Positions 43,486 to 52,408 are shown, numbered from the stretch's first letter. The stretch: DNA of 64,000 nucleotides from OFTM10 sp964196195 (GCA_964196195.1 CAXMSE010000087.1:1-64000), one strand, 5' to 3'. Numbers and translations are program-made. The notes: generated by a model from the letters alone, not told the origin.

Positions 43486-45621
43486 TCAGGCGACAGGTTC
43501 GGTGATCGACTCTTCGGCTTGTGGCGCCGGAAGGCTTATCTCAAGCTCCAACTCGTCGTCGAACACTTCGGTACGGAAGAACTGGCTGACCAGCGAACGA
43601 CCGCTGGCGACGAGGAAGAGCCCACCGATGAGCACGAGAAAGGCTCCGACGCCACTGATGAATCCGTCCTCACTGGCTCTCGCAAGTGTCGCGATCCAGC
43701 TTGCAGCAACCGCCACCACCCCGGCGCCGATGGTTATCGACAGCACGCTCCAGCGCCATTTCTTGTGCTGGTCGGAGCCGAACACGCCCGAGGAGAACAC
43801 CACCGTACCCGCCCCGATCAAGCCGAGCAGGAGCACGAGCGGGCCGAGACCGGCCCCACGATCTGTCCAGCCGTCGTGGACCGCCTTGTCGAGTCGGCGC
43901 GCGGAGTTGATGATGGCAGCGATCTCCACCGCGTTCTGTGCGGTCATCGCCGGGATTGCGGCAGCCTGGTCTCGGAGTTCCTGAATTCTTGCGTCATCTT
44001 CCGCGGAGACGACCGAAGAGTCACGCTGGTCGAACGACCATCCTGAGACCGAGCCGGCGAAGATGATCAGCACGGCGATGAGCGCACCGAAAAGCTTGTG
44101 CCACTCGATCGACTGGCTGACGGGACGATGAGGCGCATATGGGGCATCCGACAAGGAGAGCACACCACCGACAACCGCTATGAGCATGGCGATGATGGCC
44201 AGGTAGACGCCGACCCCGTCGCTGTAGCCGCTTACGGCATCGTCGGGGCTTGCCCACATGTAGGCCAGGGCCGCGCCCAGACCGAAGCCGGCAGCGATCG
44301 TCGCCCCGTCGGCACTCAAGAAGCGCGATGCGTTCGGTCGGCTGAGGCGGGTGACTCCTGCGATGATCACGAGCACCGAAGCGATGAGGACAAAGAAACC
44401 AAAGAAACTCCCACCCTTGGCGTCGAGGCCGTTGAAGCTGGAGCCAGCCAGATCGACATCGGTGAGCCGGCTATGGCTGGTGATGAGACCGGCGTCGCTT
44501 CCCCAGGTGAGGAAGACCGACACGAGGCCGAGTACGGCGCCGGACATGGCAATCTTCAGACCGAGGCCTTCGCGCTTCATAACCGGCGCCGGATGACCTC
44601 CGTAATTCAGCTCTGCGTGCTCTTGCTTGGCCAGCGCGTCGGCGTCCTGGAGCAGGCTCTCCGGATCGGCCCGGTGAACCCATGCGGCCCGCATCCGAGC
44701 CAGCAAGCTGGCCTGGTCGCCCCCGTCTACGGGTTGGGAGATGCGGTCGAGGGTGACCGCCACCAGGAAGAAGGCCAGTCCGGCCGATGCACCGCGGGCC
44801 ACGTCCTGGCCAGACAGGGCACTGAACATGAGTCGGCCGAGGCCACCTGCCCCCATGATGGCTGCTATGCCGAGCATCGAGATGGCCAACAAGAGGGTCT
44901 GGTTGACACCGGTCATGATCGCCGGGCGAGCCAGCGGGATTTGCACATCGGTGAGTACCCGGAATTCGGGGGCCCCGTAGGCGCGACTTGCCTCCACCAC
45001 GTCCTCTGGCACCTGCCGGATACCCAGATTGGTCAGGCGTATCAGGGGGGGTAGGGCAAACACCATCGTCACCATCGTGGCCGACTCTTCTCCGATGCCG
45101 AAGAAGAAAATGAACGGCAACATGTAAACGAACGAGTGCACCACTTGCATTGCGTCGAGGATTGGTCTGACCACCGACCACACGGGGTCTATTCGTCCAC
45201 ACGCAATTCCTACCGGTATTCCGATGAGCACGCACAAGAGCACTGCCACCGCAACGAACCCGATGGTACGCGCCGTTTCGAGCCAGTAGCTCGGCCCGAG
45301 GAGCCCGCAGAAGCTCAGGGCCACCAGCGCGAACAAGCCGACTCGGAAACTTCGGAACAGCCAGCCGATCCCGAACATGACCAGCACGATGATCCACCAC
45401 GGGGCTGGTTCGAGGATGTCGCCGACGAGGAAGCCGAGCAAGGTGTCGAAGGGCCACTTGATCGTGTCGAGCAGCCACTCCAGATTCGTGTCGATCCAGT
45501 CGACCGACTGATCGATCCATTCACCGAACGGAACTTCGAATTGATCGAGGACATCAGTATCGAAGAACGAAGGATCGGAGACCTCTTCGACCGACTCTTC
45601 TTGCTGTAGGAAAGCCATCAC
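43486..45621 (-). CDS. proW: Glycine-betaine type ABC permease with long membrane extension
   Basis: This 711-residue protein is about twice the length of typical ProW. An acidic amphipathic N-terminus (about residues 1-60) leads to the BPD_transp_1 permease core (about 60-330) with VEASRAYGAPEFRVLTDVQIPLA, the loop that contacts the ATPase. After a charged linker (about 330-365) come seven or more further hydrophobic segments to residue 690, with a soluble stretch near 560-600. No frameshift or internal start is needed, so it reads as one protein. The extension is not a second permease core and is not recognised. It overlaps proV by four bases. Confidence 0.88.
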   Translation of the reverse strand: MMAFLQQEESVEEVSDPSFFDTDVLDQFEVPFGEWIDQSVDWIDTNLEWLLDTIKWPFDTLLGFLVGDILEPAPWWIIVLVMFGIGWLFRSFRVGLFALVALSFCGLLGPSYWLETARTIGFVAVAVLLCVLIGIPVGIACGRIDPVWSVVRPILDAMQVVHSFVYMLPFIFFFGIGEESATMVTMVFALPPLIRLTNLGIRQVPEDVVEASRAYGAPEFRVLTDVQIPLARPAIMTGVNQTLLLAISMLGIAAIMGAGGLGRLMFSALSGQDVARGASAGLAFFLVAVTLDRISQPVDGGDQASLLARMRAAWVHRADPESLLQDADALAKQEHAELNYGGHPAPVMKREGLGLKIAMSGAVLGLVSVFLTWGSDAGLITSHSRLTDVDLAGSSFNGLDAKGGSFFGFFVLIASVLVIIAGVTRLSRPNASRFLSADGATIAAGFGLGAALAYMWASPDDAVSGYSDGVGVYLAIIAMLIAVVGGVLSLSDAPYAPHRPVSQSIEWHKLFGALIAVLIIFAGSVSGWSFDQRDSSVVSAEDDARIQELRDQAAAIPAMTAQNAVEIAAIINSARRLDKAVHDGWTDRGAGLGPLVLLLGLIGAGTVVFSSGVFGSDQHKKWRWSVLSITIGAGVVAVAASWIATLARASEDGFISGVGAFLVLIGGLFLVASGRSLVSQFFRTEVFDDELELEISLPAPQAEESITEPVA

Positions 45622-46838
45622 ATGAACACCTCTCGCTCGAACTGATCAATCAGTTCCTCGACTCGGCCCATTTCTTCCATGATGTGGCGCGGGTCGAGGT
45701 TGCCTACCAAGCGGCCCTCGTCGTCGAGTACTGCTATCGGGATTCCGCGCCCGGCAGCCGCGTAGACGGTGTTGAGGGTGGCATGAGGGGTAGTGGTTTC
45801 GAAGTCTGTCCGAAGCGCATCAGCGAGGGAGCCACCGACGCTCGAAACCCTGATGCCGTCGCCGGTAGTAAGCACGCTGGTTGGCTTGCCATCGGCATCG
45901 CAACAGAATGAACCGGCACGATCGCCGAGTGAAAGGAGAGAATCTGCCAGCGACGCCGATACCGAGGTGGGCTTGGGATCGACCATGATCTCGTGCACCT
46001 CTATCACTCGGCCCTGGTCGACGTCTTGTACGAACTCGGCCACATATCCCGTGGCGGGCTGGGTGAGGATCTCTTCGGGGGTGCCAATCTGCACCACTTC
46101 ACCATCCTTCATGATGCAGACGCGGTCTCCGATGCGAAGGGCCTCGTTGAGGTCGTGGGTGATGAACAGGATTGTCTTGTGGAGTTCACCTTGGATGTCC
46201 ATCATCTCGTCCTGCATCTGGCGACGAATGAGCGGGTCGAGCGCGCTGAACGCCTCGTCCATGAGCAAGATGGGAGGATCGGCGGCCAACGCTCTTGCCA
46301 GGCCCACTCTTTGTTGCATGCCACCTGAGAGCTGGCTGGGGGAGTACCCGGCGTAAGCCTCTAGACCCACCAAGGAGAGAGCCCTGAGCGAGGCAATGTC
46401 GCGACCGGCCTTTTCGACGCCCTGGATCTTGAGTCCGTAGCCGACATTGTCGATCACCGACCGGTGTGGGAACAGCGCGAAGTGTTGGAACACCATGCCC
46501 GTCTTTTCGCGGCGGAACGCTTGAAGCGCCTTACCGTCGAGAGTTTGCACGTCGACGCCGTCTACCCAGACTTCACCGTTGGTGGTCTCCAGCAGCTTGT
46601 TCACCGTGCGGATAGCGGTGGACTTCCCGGATCCCGAGAGGCCCATGATCACGAAGATCTCACCCTGATTCACGCTGAAGTTCACGTTGCGCAGACCGAC
46701 AACATGACCAGTGCGAGCGTGAACCTCGTCCTTGCCCATCCCAGACCGAGCCAGGTCGAATGCCCGCCCTCGGGGCTGAGGCCCAAATATCTTGTATACG
46801 TCGTCGACCCTGACGATTTCCTCGCCGGTTTCGGCCAT
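45618..46838 (-). CDS. proV: Glycine-betaine type ABC ATPase with CBS domains
   Basis: This 406-residue ATPase has Walker A GLSGSGKST (residues 66-74), Q-loop VFQHFALFP, signature LSGGMQQRVGLARA and Walker B LLMDEAFSALDP. A C-terminal region (about 285-400) with two CBS-like repeats follows, as in OpuAA/ProV, where it senses ionic strength. It powers uptake of betaine-like osmolytes. It is the first gene of the importer operon; a GGGGGAAA-type element precedes the ATG. Confidence 0.95.
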   Translation of the reverse strand: MAETGEEIVRVDDVYKIFGPQPRGRAFDLARSGMGKDEVHARTGHVVGLRNVNFSVNQGEIFVIMGLSGSGKSTAIRTVNKLLETTNGEVWVDGVDVQTLDGKALQAFRREKTGMVFQHFALFPHRSVIDNVGYGLKIQGVEKAGRDIASLRALSLVGLEAYAGYSPSQLSGGMQQRVGLARALAADPPILLMDEAFSALDPLIRRQMQDEMMDIQGELHKTILFITHDLNEALRIGDRVCIMKDGEVVQIGTPEEILTQPATGYVAEFVQDVDQGRVIEVHEIMVDPKPTSVSASLADSLLSLGDRAGSFCCDADGKPTSVLTTGDGIRVSSVGGSLADALRTDFETTTPHATLNTVYAAAGRGIPIAVLDDEGRLVGNLDPRHIMEEMGRVEELIDQFEREVFM

Positions 46839-46890
46839 CCCCGGTTTCCCCCTCGGACCCGTGTGCGGGTTTGCAGTTTCTGTGTTTGTT

Positions 46891-46944
46891 CGCGCGACCT
46901 GAGATCACGTGGCGCATCACCCTTGCGCAGTCGCGCGTCACGTG
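46891..46944. repeat. Inverted and direct repeats upstream of proV
   Basis: CGCGCGAC (46891-46898) and its complement GTCGCGCG (46930-46937) flank 31 bases. TCACGTG occurs twice (46905-46911 and 46938-46944), 33 bases apart, which is about three helical turns. The arrangement suggests an operator for a regulator of the betaine importer. No protein can be named. Confidence 0.4.
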
Positions 46945-47023
46945 CAAGCTCAACCGGCTAGAAGATGATGAGAACCTAGCCATCAGCCTGTTCGGTTGGG
47001 CCAGATGCCTGGGCGCTGGCGAT

Positions 47024-47035
47024 CCACGATCGTGG
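47024..47035. repeat. 12-bp perfect palindrome
   Basis: CCACGATCGTGG reads the same on both strands. It lies 45 bases upstream of the -35 element of the metY-side promoter, a position suited to a dimeric regulator. Confidence 0.45.
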
Positions 47036-47079
47036 TGAGTTCGTGTGACCGATTACACGGCTCGCGTCGCCGAAATCCG

Positions 47080-47108
47080 TTGAAATTTCCCGGGTAGAGG
47101 CCGATAAT
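47080..47108 (+). promoter_or_regulatory. Sigma-70 type promoter
   Basis: TTGAAA (47080-47085), a 17-base spacer and GATAAT (47103-47108) form the best promoter match seen in the window. Transcription would begin near 47115, giving a leader of about 110 bases before the 44-codon ORF. Confidence 0.55.
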
Positions 47109-47116
47109 AGAGGTAT

Positions 47117-47211
47117 CGGCATTGATGCCGAACCATGAGCTGGTGGGACTGCCACCCTCGAGCCCCAACCACGCGGGTGGGCCGATGAATCCATCGGCTA
47201 CCCGTCTCATG
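47117..47211 (+). ncRNA. Structured 5' leader, possible riboswitch (SAM-like?)
   Basis: CATGAG (47134-47139) pairs with CTCATG (47206-47211) and encloses three hairpins: GGTGG/CCACC (47142-47156), CCAACC/GGTGG with a bulged A (47165-47180), and GCCGATG/CATCGGC (47181-47198). A further hairpin CGGCAT/ATGCCG (47117-47130) precedes them. The closing stem around three arms, the GAG...GGGACTG segment and the AACC/GGT arm recall the SAM-I/SAM-IV riboswitch clan, and metY lies downstream. The GCAACC/GGTGC bases that the clan conserves are altered, so this may be a variant or another element. Confidence 0.38.
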
Positions 47212-47228
47212 TGAGTTCAGGAGAAATC

Positions 47229-47363
47229 ATGGTGTCTTCATACACCCCCAAGGAACGCCGTACCTGGCGTGATGCATTCGGGCCAGGATTCGTAAGTGGG
47301 CCGTCCGACAAGACACTGAAAGCCGTAGCGGCTGCACAGAAGTCCTATCGGCCGATTCGCTGA
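47229..47363 (+). CDS. 44-residue small protein in the metY leader
   Basis: An AGGAGA element (47219-47224) lies four bases before the ATG, one of the better ribosome binding sites in the window. The product is basic (MVSSYTPKERRTWRDAFGPG..., ending QKSYRPIR), without cysteine, membrane segment or runs of methionine or cysteine codons. It could be a real small protein or a translated leader ORF that affects metY. It is followed by a strong hairpin and then metY. No family is recognised. Confidence 0.5.
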   Translation: MVSSYTPKERRTWRDAFGPGFVSGPSDKTLKAVAAAQKSYRPIR

Positions 47364-47387
47364 GCGCTGGCTCGCTGAGTAAGGACC

Positions 47388-47412
47388 CCGGCGGCGCCTT
47401 TGGCGTCGCCGG
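47388..47412 (+). terminator. Strong hairpin between the small ORF and metY
   Basis: An 11-base stem (CCGGCGGCGCC with GGCGTCGCCGG, one G-T pair) has a TTT loop. It starts 24 bases after the small ORF and ends 45 bases before metY. With no T-run after it, it may attenuate or protect RNA rather than end transcription fully. Confidence 0.5.
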
Positions 47413-47457
47413 CCCTCTCGCGTACAGTCGGCCCTCCTGATCCCAGTGGAGGGCAAC

Positions 47458-48750
47458 ATGATCGAGCCGGACTTCCTACGCTTCGACACGCTCAGTCTCC
47501 ACGCCGGACAGCAGCCCGACCCTGCCACCGGCGCGCGAGCCGTCCCGATCTACATGACCACGTCGTATGTGTTCGACGACAGTGATCATGCCGCGGGCCT
47601 GTTCAACCTCGAGATCCCCGGTCATCTCTATTCTCGCCTGACCAACCCCACCGTGGCGGTGCTCGAAGAGCGCATCGCCGCGCTCGAAGGCGGAGTGGGA
47701 GCGGTGTGCACCGCCAGCGGCCAGGCCGCGTTTCACCTCGCGGTCGTCACCCTGATGGGCCAGGGCGGCCATATTGTCGCCAGTCGCAACATCTACGGCG
47801 GCACCCACCAGATGCTCAACGTGACCCTGCCCCGGTTCGGCATCACGTGCACCTTCGTCGACCCTCGTCGCCCCGAGGAGTTCGCGGCCGCGATCAGGCC
47901 CGAAACGCGTCTCGTGTTCGCAGAGACTCTCGGCAACCCCGGCATAGAGGTGCTCGACATCGCAGCGGTGGCCGATGTCGCCCACGAGGCGGGGCTTCCC
48001 CTGATGGTCGACTCCACCTTCTCCACCCCTTACCTCATCCAGCCCATCGAGCATGGCGCCGACATCGTGATGCACTCGGTCACGAAGTTTCTCGGCGGCC
48101 ACGGCGTCGCTCTGGGCGGAGCACTGGTCGACGGAGGACGTTTCGACTGGGAGGCATCGGGCCGCTTCGACACTCTCACCGAGCCCTACGTCGGCTACCA
48201 CGGCATCTCCTTCGCCGATGAATTCGGACCCGGTGCCTTCATCACCCGAGCCCGGGCGGAGGGGCTACGTGATTTCGGTGCGTCCATGAGTCCGGCCAAT
48301 GCCTTCCAGCTGCTCCAGGGGATTGAGACCCTCCCCCTGCGGATGCAGAGGCACACCTCCAACACCGAGAAGGTGGTGGAGATGCTGGTGGCCAACGATG
48401 CGGTGGAGTGGGTGAAGTACCCCACGGCCCCCGACCACCCCGACCGCGAACTGGCGGCCCGGCTCTACCCGCGGGGCACCGGCGCGATACTGAGTTTTGG
48501 CATCGTGGGAGGCCGCGAAGCGGGCCGCAAGTTCATTGAATCAGTGAAGCTCGCGTCTCATCTGGCCAATGTGGGTGATGCCAAGACCCTCGTCCTCCAT
48601 CCGGCCAGCACCACCCACCAGCAGCTGTCGGCCGCCGACCTCGAGGCAGCGGGCGTGGGCGAGGAACTGATCCGGGTGTCGGTGGGGATCGAAGATGTGC
48701 GCGACATCATCGACGATCTCGGCGCGGCTCTGAAGGCATCGCAGCGGTAG
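47458..48750 (+). CDS. metY: O-acetylhomoserine sulfhydrylase-type enzyme
   Basis: This 430-residue PLP enzyme of the Cys/Met metabolism family has FDTLSLHAGQQPDPATGA at the N-terminus, YSRLTNPTV, and the PLP-lysine segment HSVTKFLGGHG. FIESVKLASHLANVGD and LVLHPASTTH mark the C-terminal half. MetY makes homocysteine from O-acetylhomoserine and sulfide; close relatives use other thiols. GGAGGG at 47448-47453 selects ATG 47458. Homocysteine feeds methionine and S-adenosylmethionine supply, in keeping with the methyl-transfer genes around it. Confidence 0.92.
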   Translation: MIEPDFLRFDTLSLHAGQQPDPATGARAVPIYMTTSYVFDDSDHAAGLFNLEIPGHLYSRLTNPTVAVLEERIAALEGGVGAVCTASGQAAFHLAVVTLMGQGGHIVASRNIYGGTHQMLNVTLPRFGITCTFVDPRRPEEFAAAIRPETRLVFAETLGNPGIEVLDIAAVADVAHEAGLPLMVDSTFSTPYLIQPIEHGADIVMHSVTKFLGGHGVALGGALVDGGRFDWEASGRFDTLTEPYVGYHGISFADEFGPGAFITRARAEGLRDFGASMSPANAFQLLQGIETLPLRMQRHTSNTEKVVEMLVANDAVEWVKYPTAPDHPDRELAARLYPRGTGAILSFGIVGGREAGRKFIESVKLASHLANVGDAKTLVLHPASTTHQQLSAADLEAAGVGEELIRVSVGIEDVRDIIDDLGAALKASQR

Positions 48751-48766
48751 GGGAACGAAACACAGG

Positions 48767-49582
48767 ATGCAGACCACACTTGCCGACAAGACGGTTCGTT
48801 ACGCCAACGGCGGACGAGACCACGACCCCACACTGCCGGGAGTGGTTCTGCTGCACGGTGCCGGGATGAACCGCACGGCTTGGCAGCTGCAGACCCGCTA
48901 TCTCGCCCATCACGGGTATCGGGTTGCCGCGCTCGACTTGCCCGGCCACGGCGGATCCGATGGGCCTCCGCTGGAGTCGATCCCCGAGATGGCCGATTGG
49001 GCGGTCGACGTGATCGACGCTCTCGACCTCGGTCCGGCCCACATCGTCGGCCACTCCATGGGAACATTCATCGCCATGGAGGCGGCGGCCCGCCGCCCCG
49101 AGGCGGTGCGGTCGATAGTGCTCATCGGCACCGCCTCGGCGATGCCGGTTCATCCCGAACTCCTCGATGCCGCCAGCAACGACATCGCTCACGCCGGTCG
49201 GCTCATGACCTCCTGGGGGTTCGGTTCGCGGGCCCACATCGGTCGTCACTCCACCCCCGGCATGTGGCTCCTGGGAGGCTCCAGGGCCCTAATCGACGTA
49301 TCTCGTACCGGCTCGCTCGGTGCCGACATGGACGCTTGCAACTCCTATACGGGAGCCCTTGTGGCGGCTGAAGAAGTTACCTGTCCGGTGTCCTTGGTGC
49401 TCGGCTCTCTCGACAAGATGACCCCTAACAAGAAGGCCGTCGCTCTCGCCGAGGCATTCGCCCAGAGCCACACGGTCGTGCTCGACGGCATCGGCCACAT
49501 GCTTCCAATGGAGGCACCCGATGCCACCCGCCACGCGATCGTCGAGGCTTTGGCGATAGCCGACGTCCCCACCAGCGACTAG
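48767..49582 (+). CDS. Alpha/beta hydrolase
   Basis: This 271-residue single-domain hydrolase has an oxyanion segment VVLLHGAGMN and nucleophile Ser in GHSMG (about residue 97). The acid is in GSLDKMTP (about 213) and the histidine in GIGHMLP (about 243). The catalytic triad is complete. The substrate is unknown; it is not MetX, which has a different size and motifs. It starts 16 bases after metY and is followed within 6 bases by an MFS gene, so the three may form an operon. Confidence 0.88.
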   Translation: MQTTLADKTVRYANGGRDHDPTLPGVVLLHGAGMNRTAWQLQTRYLAHHGYRVAALDLPGHGGSDGPPLESIPEMADWAVDVIDALDLGPAHIVGHSMGTFIAMEAAARRPEAVRSIVLIGTASAMPVHPELLDAASNDIAHAGRLMTSWGFGSRAHIGRHSTPGMWLLGGSRALIDVSRTGSLGADMDACNSYTGALVAAEEVTCPVSLVLGSLDKMTPNKKAVALAEAFAQSHTVVLDGIGHMLPMEAPDATRHAIVEALAIADVPTSD

Positions 49583-49587
49583 GCGAG

Positions 49588-50850
49588 ATGGACACAGCCG
49601 TCGAGGGGGGCCCGTGGATTGATTCCGCCAGTCCGGCAACTGCCGCGCGGGCCTTGTTCCTGGGAATCTTCCTCCTCATGGCCGGCAACGGTCTTCAGGG
49701 TTCTCTCATCGGGGTGCGGAGCGAGGCGGAGGGGTTCGACGTCGCCACCGCGGGCGTGATCATGGCCTGCTATTTCGCGGGCTTCCTCGTTGGTAGCCGG
49801 TGGGCTGAGTCGCTCATCTCCCAGGTAGGCCACATCCGTGTGTTCGCCGGGCTCGCGTCCACCGCGTCCACCGCGGTGCTCGTGCACGCCCTGTTCATCA
49901 CCCCCGTCACGTGGGGTGCGATGCGCTTCGTCACCGGGATGTGCATGGCCGGCCTCTATGTGGTGGCCGAGTCGTGGCTCAACGACCTGGCCACCAACGA
50001 GACCCGTGGCCGGCTTCTCTCGATCTACATGGTGGTCACCATGGGCGGCATGACCATCGGCCAGTTCCTGCTCGATGCCGCCGATCCCGACGGATTCGAA
50101 CTCTTCATATTGTCGTCGGTCCTCGTCTCGGCGTCGCTGGTGCCGGTGGCGTTGTCGGCCTCGAGCAGCCCACCCCTGGCGGTACCGGAGCCCATGTCGC
50201 TACGCGAGCTGTACCAGATCGTGCCCACCGGCATCTTCGTGTCGTTCTGGAACGGGGCCGCGGTGGGCGTGCTGATCGGCATGGGGGCGGTGTATGCGGT
50301 AGCGGTCGATGTTCCCGACTCGAGGATTCCGGTGTTTCTGGCCGCGCCTCTCATCGGCTCGGTGCTCCTCCAGTGGCCCATCGGCTATGTGTCCGACCGC
50401 GTGTCGCGGCGAGCGGTGATGTTCTGGGTGGCCCTCGCCGCGTCTGGGGCGTGCGTTTCCCTGGCGGCGGCCCCGGAGGGAAGCTGGACTGCCATCGCTC
50501 TGATGCTTGTGCTCGGAGCTGCGTCGTTTCCCATCTATTCGCTCACGATCGCCTTCACCGCCGATTGGTTGCCCCAGGCGAAGCTCACCGCCGGTTCGGC
50601 GTCGCTGGTGCGCATAAACGGGGTGGGCGCCCTGTTCGGCCCTCTGGTTGCCGCGGTGGTGATGGCCTCCACATCCGCGCAGGCGTTCTTCTGGGTGATG
50701 GCGGGCGCTGACCTGATAATCGTGGCCTATCTCGGCTACCGCATGGTGGTGAAGGACGCCCTACCGGTGGAGCGTCAGCGACGTTTCGTGGCATTCCCGG
50801 CCCGGGCGTCGGCGGTGGCCGCCAACCTCATCACCAGGCGCCGACGCTGA
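49588..50850 (+). CDS. MFS transporter
   Basis: This 420-residue protein has about twelve hydrophobic segments. The N-terminal half holds AGFLVGSRWAESLISQVGHIRVF, and the second half WPIGYVSDRVSRRAVMF. It resembles the YcaD/UMF1-like and sugar/efflux MFS groups without a clear match. It is adjacent to the hydrolase and ends one base from the convergent second MttB-like gene. The substrate is unknown; a role in moving a methylated compound is possible from context only. Confidence 0.85.
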   Translation: MDTAVEGGPWIDSASPATAARALFLGIFLLMAGNGLQGSLIGVRSEAEGFDVATAGVIMACYFAGFLVGSRWAESLISQVGHIRVFAGLASTASTAVLVHALFITPVTWGAMRFVTGMCMAGLYVVAESWLNDLATNETRGRLLSIYMVVTMGGMTIGQFLLDAADPDGFELFILSSVLVSASLVPVALSASSSPPLAVPEPMSLRELYQIVPTGIFVSFWNGAAVGVLIGMGAVYAVAVDVPDSRIPVFLAAPLIGSVLLQWPIGYVSDRVSRRAVMFWVALAASGACVSLAAAPEGSWTAIALMLVLGAASFPIYSLTIAFTADWLPQAKLTAGSASLVRINGVGALFGPLVAAVVMASTSAQAFFWVMAGADLIIVAYLGYRMVVKDALPVERQRRFVAFPARASAVAANLITRRRR

Positions 50851-52395
50851 TCAGTACGACGCGTCTGGCGTGGCGGCCTTGCGGCGGCCGATGAAGTCGA
50901 TCAGCTCGGCATCGATGGCATCGTCGAGGGGCGGGGCCTCGTAGTTGGTGAGCATCTTCTTCCATTCGTGGTTGGCGCGGTGGGCCGCGGTGAGACTCCC
51001 CTCATCGCTCCACTGCTCGAAACTGTTGTTGTCGGCGATGGCGGAGCGGTAGAAGGCCGTCTCGAAGTTGGCGAGGGTGTGGGCATTGCCGAGGAAGTGC
51101 TCGCCGTGAGGGTTGGTGCGAAAGGCGTCCATGGCCTGGGCGTTGTCGCTCATGTCGATCCCGCGGGCGTACACCTCCATCATCCCGAGCTGGTCGGCGT
51201 CCAGAATCAGCTTCTCGTAGCCGAGGGTGAGGCCGCCCTCCTGCCAACCCGCCGCGTGGAGCATGAAGTTGACGCCGGCGCTGATCGCTGGGAGGAGGGT
51301 GGACGCCGACTCGTAGGCGGCCTGGGCGTCGGGCCATTTCGAAGCGGTGAACTGGCCGCCGGAGCGGAAGGGGACACCCACGCGGCGGGCGAGCGAAGCC
51401 ATCACGTTGATCGCTTGGCCTGCTTCTGGTGTGCCGAAGGTGGGGGCACCGGTAGCCATCGACATCGACGACGCGAAGGTGCCGAAGATGACGGGCGCCC
51501 CGGGCTGTACGAGTTGGACATAGGCCATGCCCGACAAGGCTTCGGCCAGAGCCTGAGCGGCGAGGCCGGCGAGGGTGACCGGCGACATCGCGCCGGCGAG
51601 GATGAACGGCGACATGATGCAGGCCTGGTTGGCCCGGGCGTAGACGGTGGCGGCACCGAGCATGGTGGCATCCCAACGCAGGGGCGACGAGGCGTTGATC
51701 AACGACGTCATCACGGCGCGACCGCCGAGGTCGCCGCCGAACGCGATACGGGCCAATTCGACGGAATCGGAGGCCCGCTCTGCTGCGGTGACCGACCCCA
51801 TGAACGGCTTGTCGCTGTATTTGATGTGGGCGTAGATCATGTCGAGGTGGCGCTTGTTGACCGGCACATCGACCGGCTCGCAGACGGTGCCACCGCTGTG
51901 ATGGAGGTGAGGGAGCCCATACACGAGTTTCACGATGTTCTCGAAGTCTTCGATGGTTCCGTAGCGGCGACCATGGTCGAGGTCCATCACAAATGGGGAC
52001 CCGTAATTGGGAGCGAAGACGGTGCTGTTGTCGCCGATCTTCACCGACCGTTCAGGGTTGCGGGCGTGTTGGGTGTAGACCCGCGGTGCGTGCTGTTGGA
52101 CGATCTCGCGGCACATCCCCTTGGGGAACTTCACCAGCTCTCCGTCGACGTCGGCCCCGGCCCGGCGCCATAGATCGAGGGCTTCGGGCGTTTCCTGGAA
52201 TGCGACGCCTACCTCGGCGAGGATGCTTTCGGCGTTCTCTTCGATTTGGGCCAATCCGGCCTCGTCGAGCATGTCGACGGGTGCGAGCTTGCGTTCGAGG
52301 TAGGGCGACGTGGCAATCCTGCTGGTGGCGCGAGCGGCCTGGCGGCCGGCACGGCCCCCACCTCGACGGCCTCGTCGCGGTGCGGCATCGCTCAC
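50851..52395 (-). CDS. MttB-family (non-pyrrolysine) methyltransferase, second copy
   Basis: This 514-residue methyltransferase has an arginine- and glycine-rich N-terminal tail. Core segments are HHSGGTVCEPVDVP, INASSPLRWDATML, TGAPTFGTPEAGQ and GVNFMLHAAGWQEGG. It is clearly related to, but well diverged from, the copy at 33911. It uses no in-frame UAG, so pyrrolysine is not involved. It starts at GTG, 13 bases after the reactivase gene, and is the last gene of the six-gene corrinoid operon. It should move a methyl group from an N-methylated substrate to the operon's corrinoid protein; the substrate is not known. Confidence 0.9.
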   Translation of the reverse strand: MSDAAPRRGRRGGGRAGRQAARATSRIATSPYLERKLAPVDMLDEAGLAQIEENAESILAEVGVAFQETPEALDLWRRAGADVDGELVKFPKGMCREIVQQHAPRVYTQHARNPERSVKIGDNSTVFAPNYGSPFVMDLDHGRRYGTIEDFENIVKLVYGLPHLHHSGGTVCEPVDVPVNKRHLDMIYAHIKYSDKPFMGSVTAAERASDSVELARIAFGGDLGGRAVMTSLINASSPLRWDATMLGAATVYARANQACIMSPFILAGAMSPVTLAGLAAQALAEALSGMAYVQLVQPGAPVIFGTFASSMSMATGAPTFGTPEAGQAINVMASLARRVGVPFRSGGQFTASKWPDAQAAYESASTLLPAISAGVNFMLHAAGWQEGGLTLGYEKLILDADQLGMMEVYARGIDMSDNAQAMDAFRTNPHGEHFLGNAHTLANFETAFYRSAIADNNSFEQWSDEGSLTAAHRANHEWKKMLTNYEAPPLDDAIDAELIDFIGRRKAATPDASY

Positions 52396-52408
52396 GGTGT
52401 CGGCCCCC

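Larger units (their letters stand above)
46839..47228. other. Divergent control region between proV and the metY leader ORF
   Basis: About 390 bases without a long gene. From left to right it holds a small hairpin (46857-46870), paired inverted and direct repeats (46891-46944), a 12-base palindrome (47024-47035), a good rightward sigma-70 type promoter (47080-47108) and a highly folded leader (47117-47211). The leader ends just before the ribosome binding site of a 44-codon ORF. A leftward proV promoter must lie here too but no clear -35/-10 pair stands out. Confidence 0.6.

Noticed and set aside
33911..52395. Pyrrolysine-containing trimethylamine methyltransferases
   Set aside because: Neither MttB-like gene contains an in-frame UAG; both are full length without readthrough, and no Pyl synthesis genes are present.
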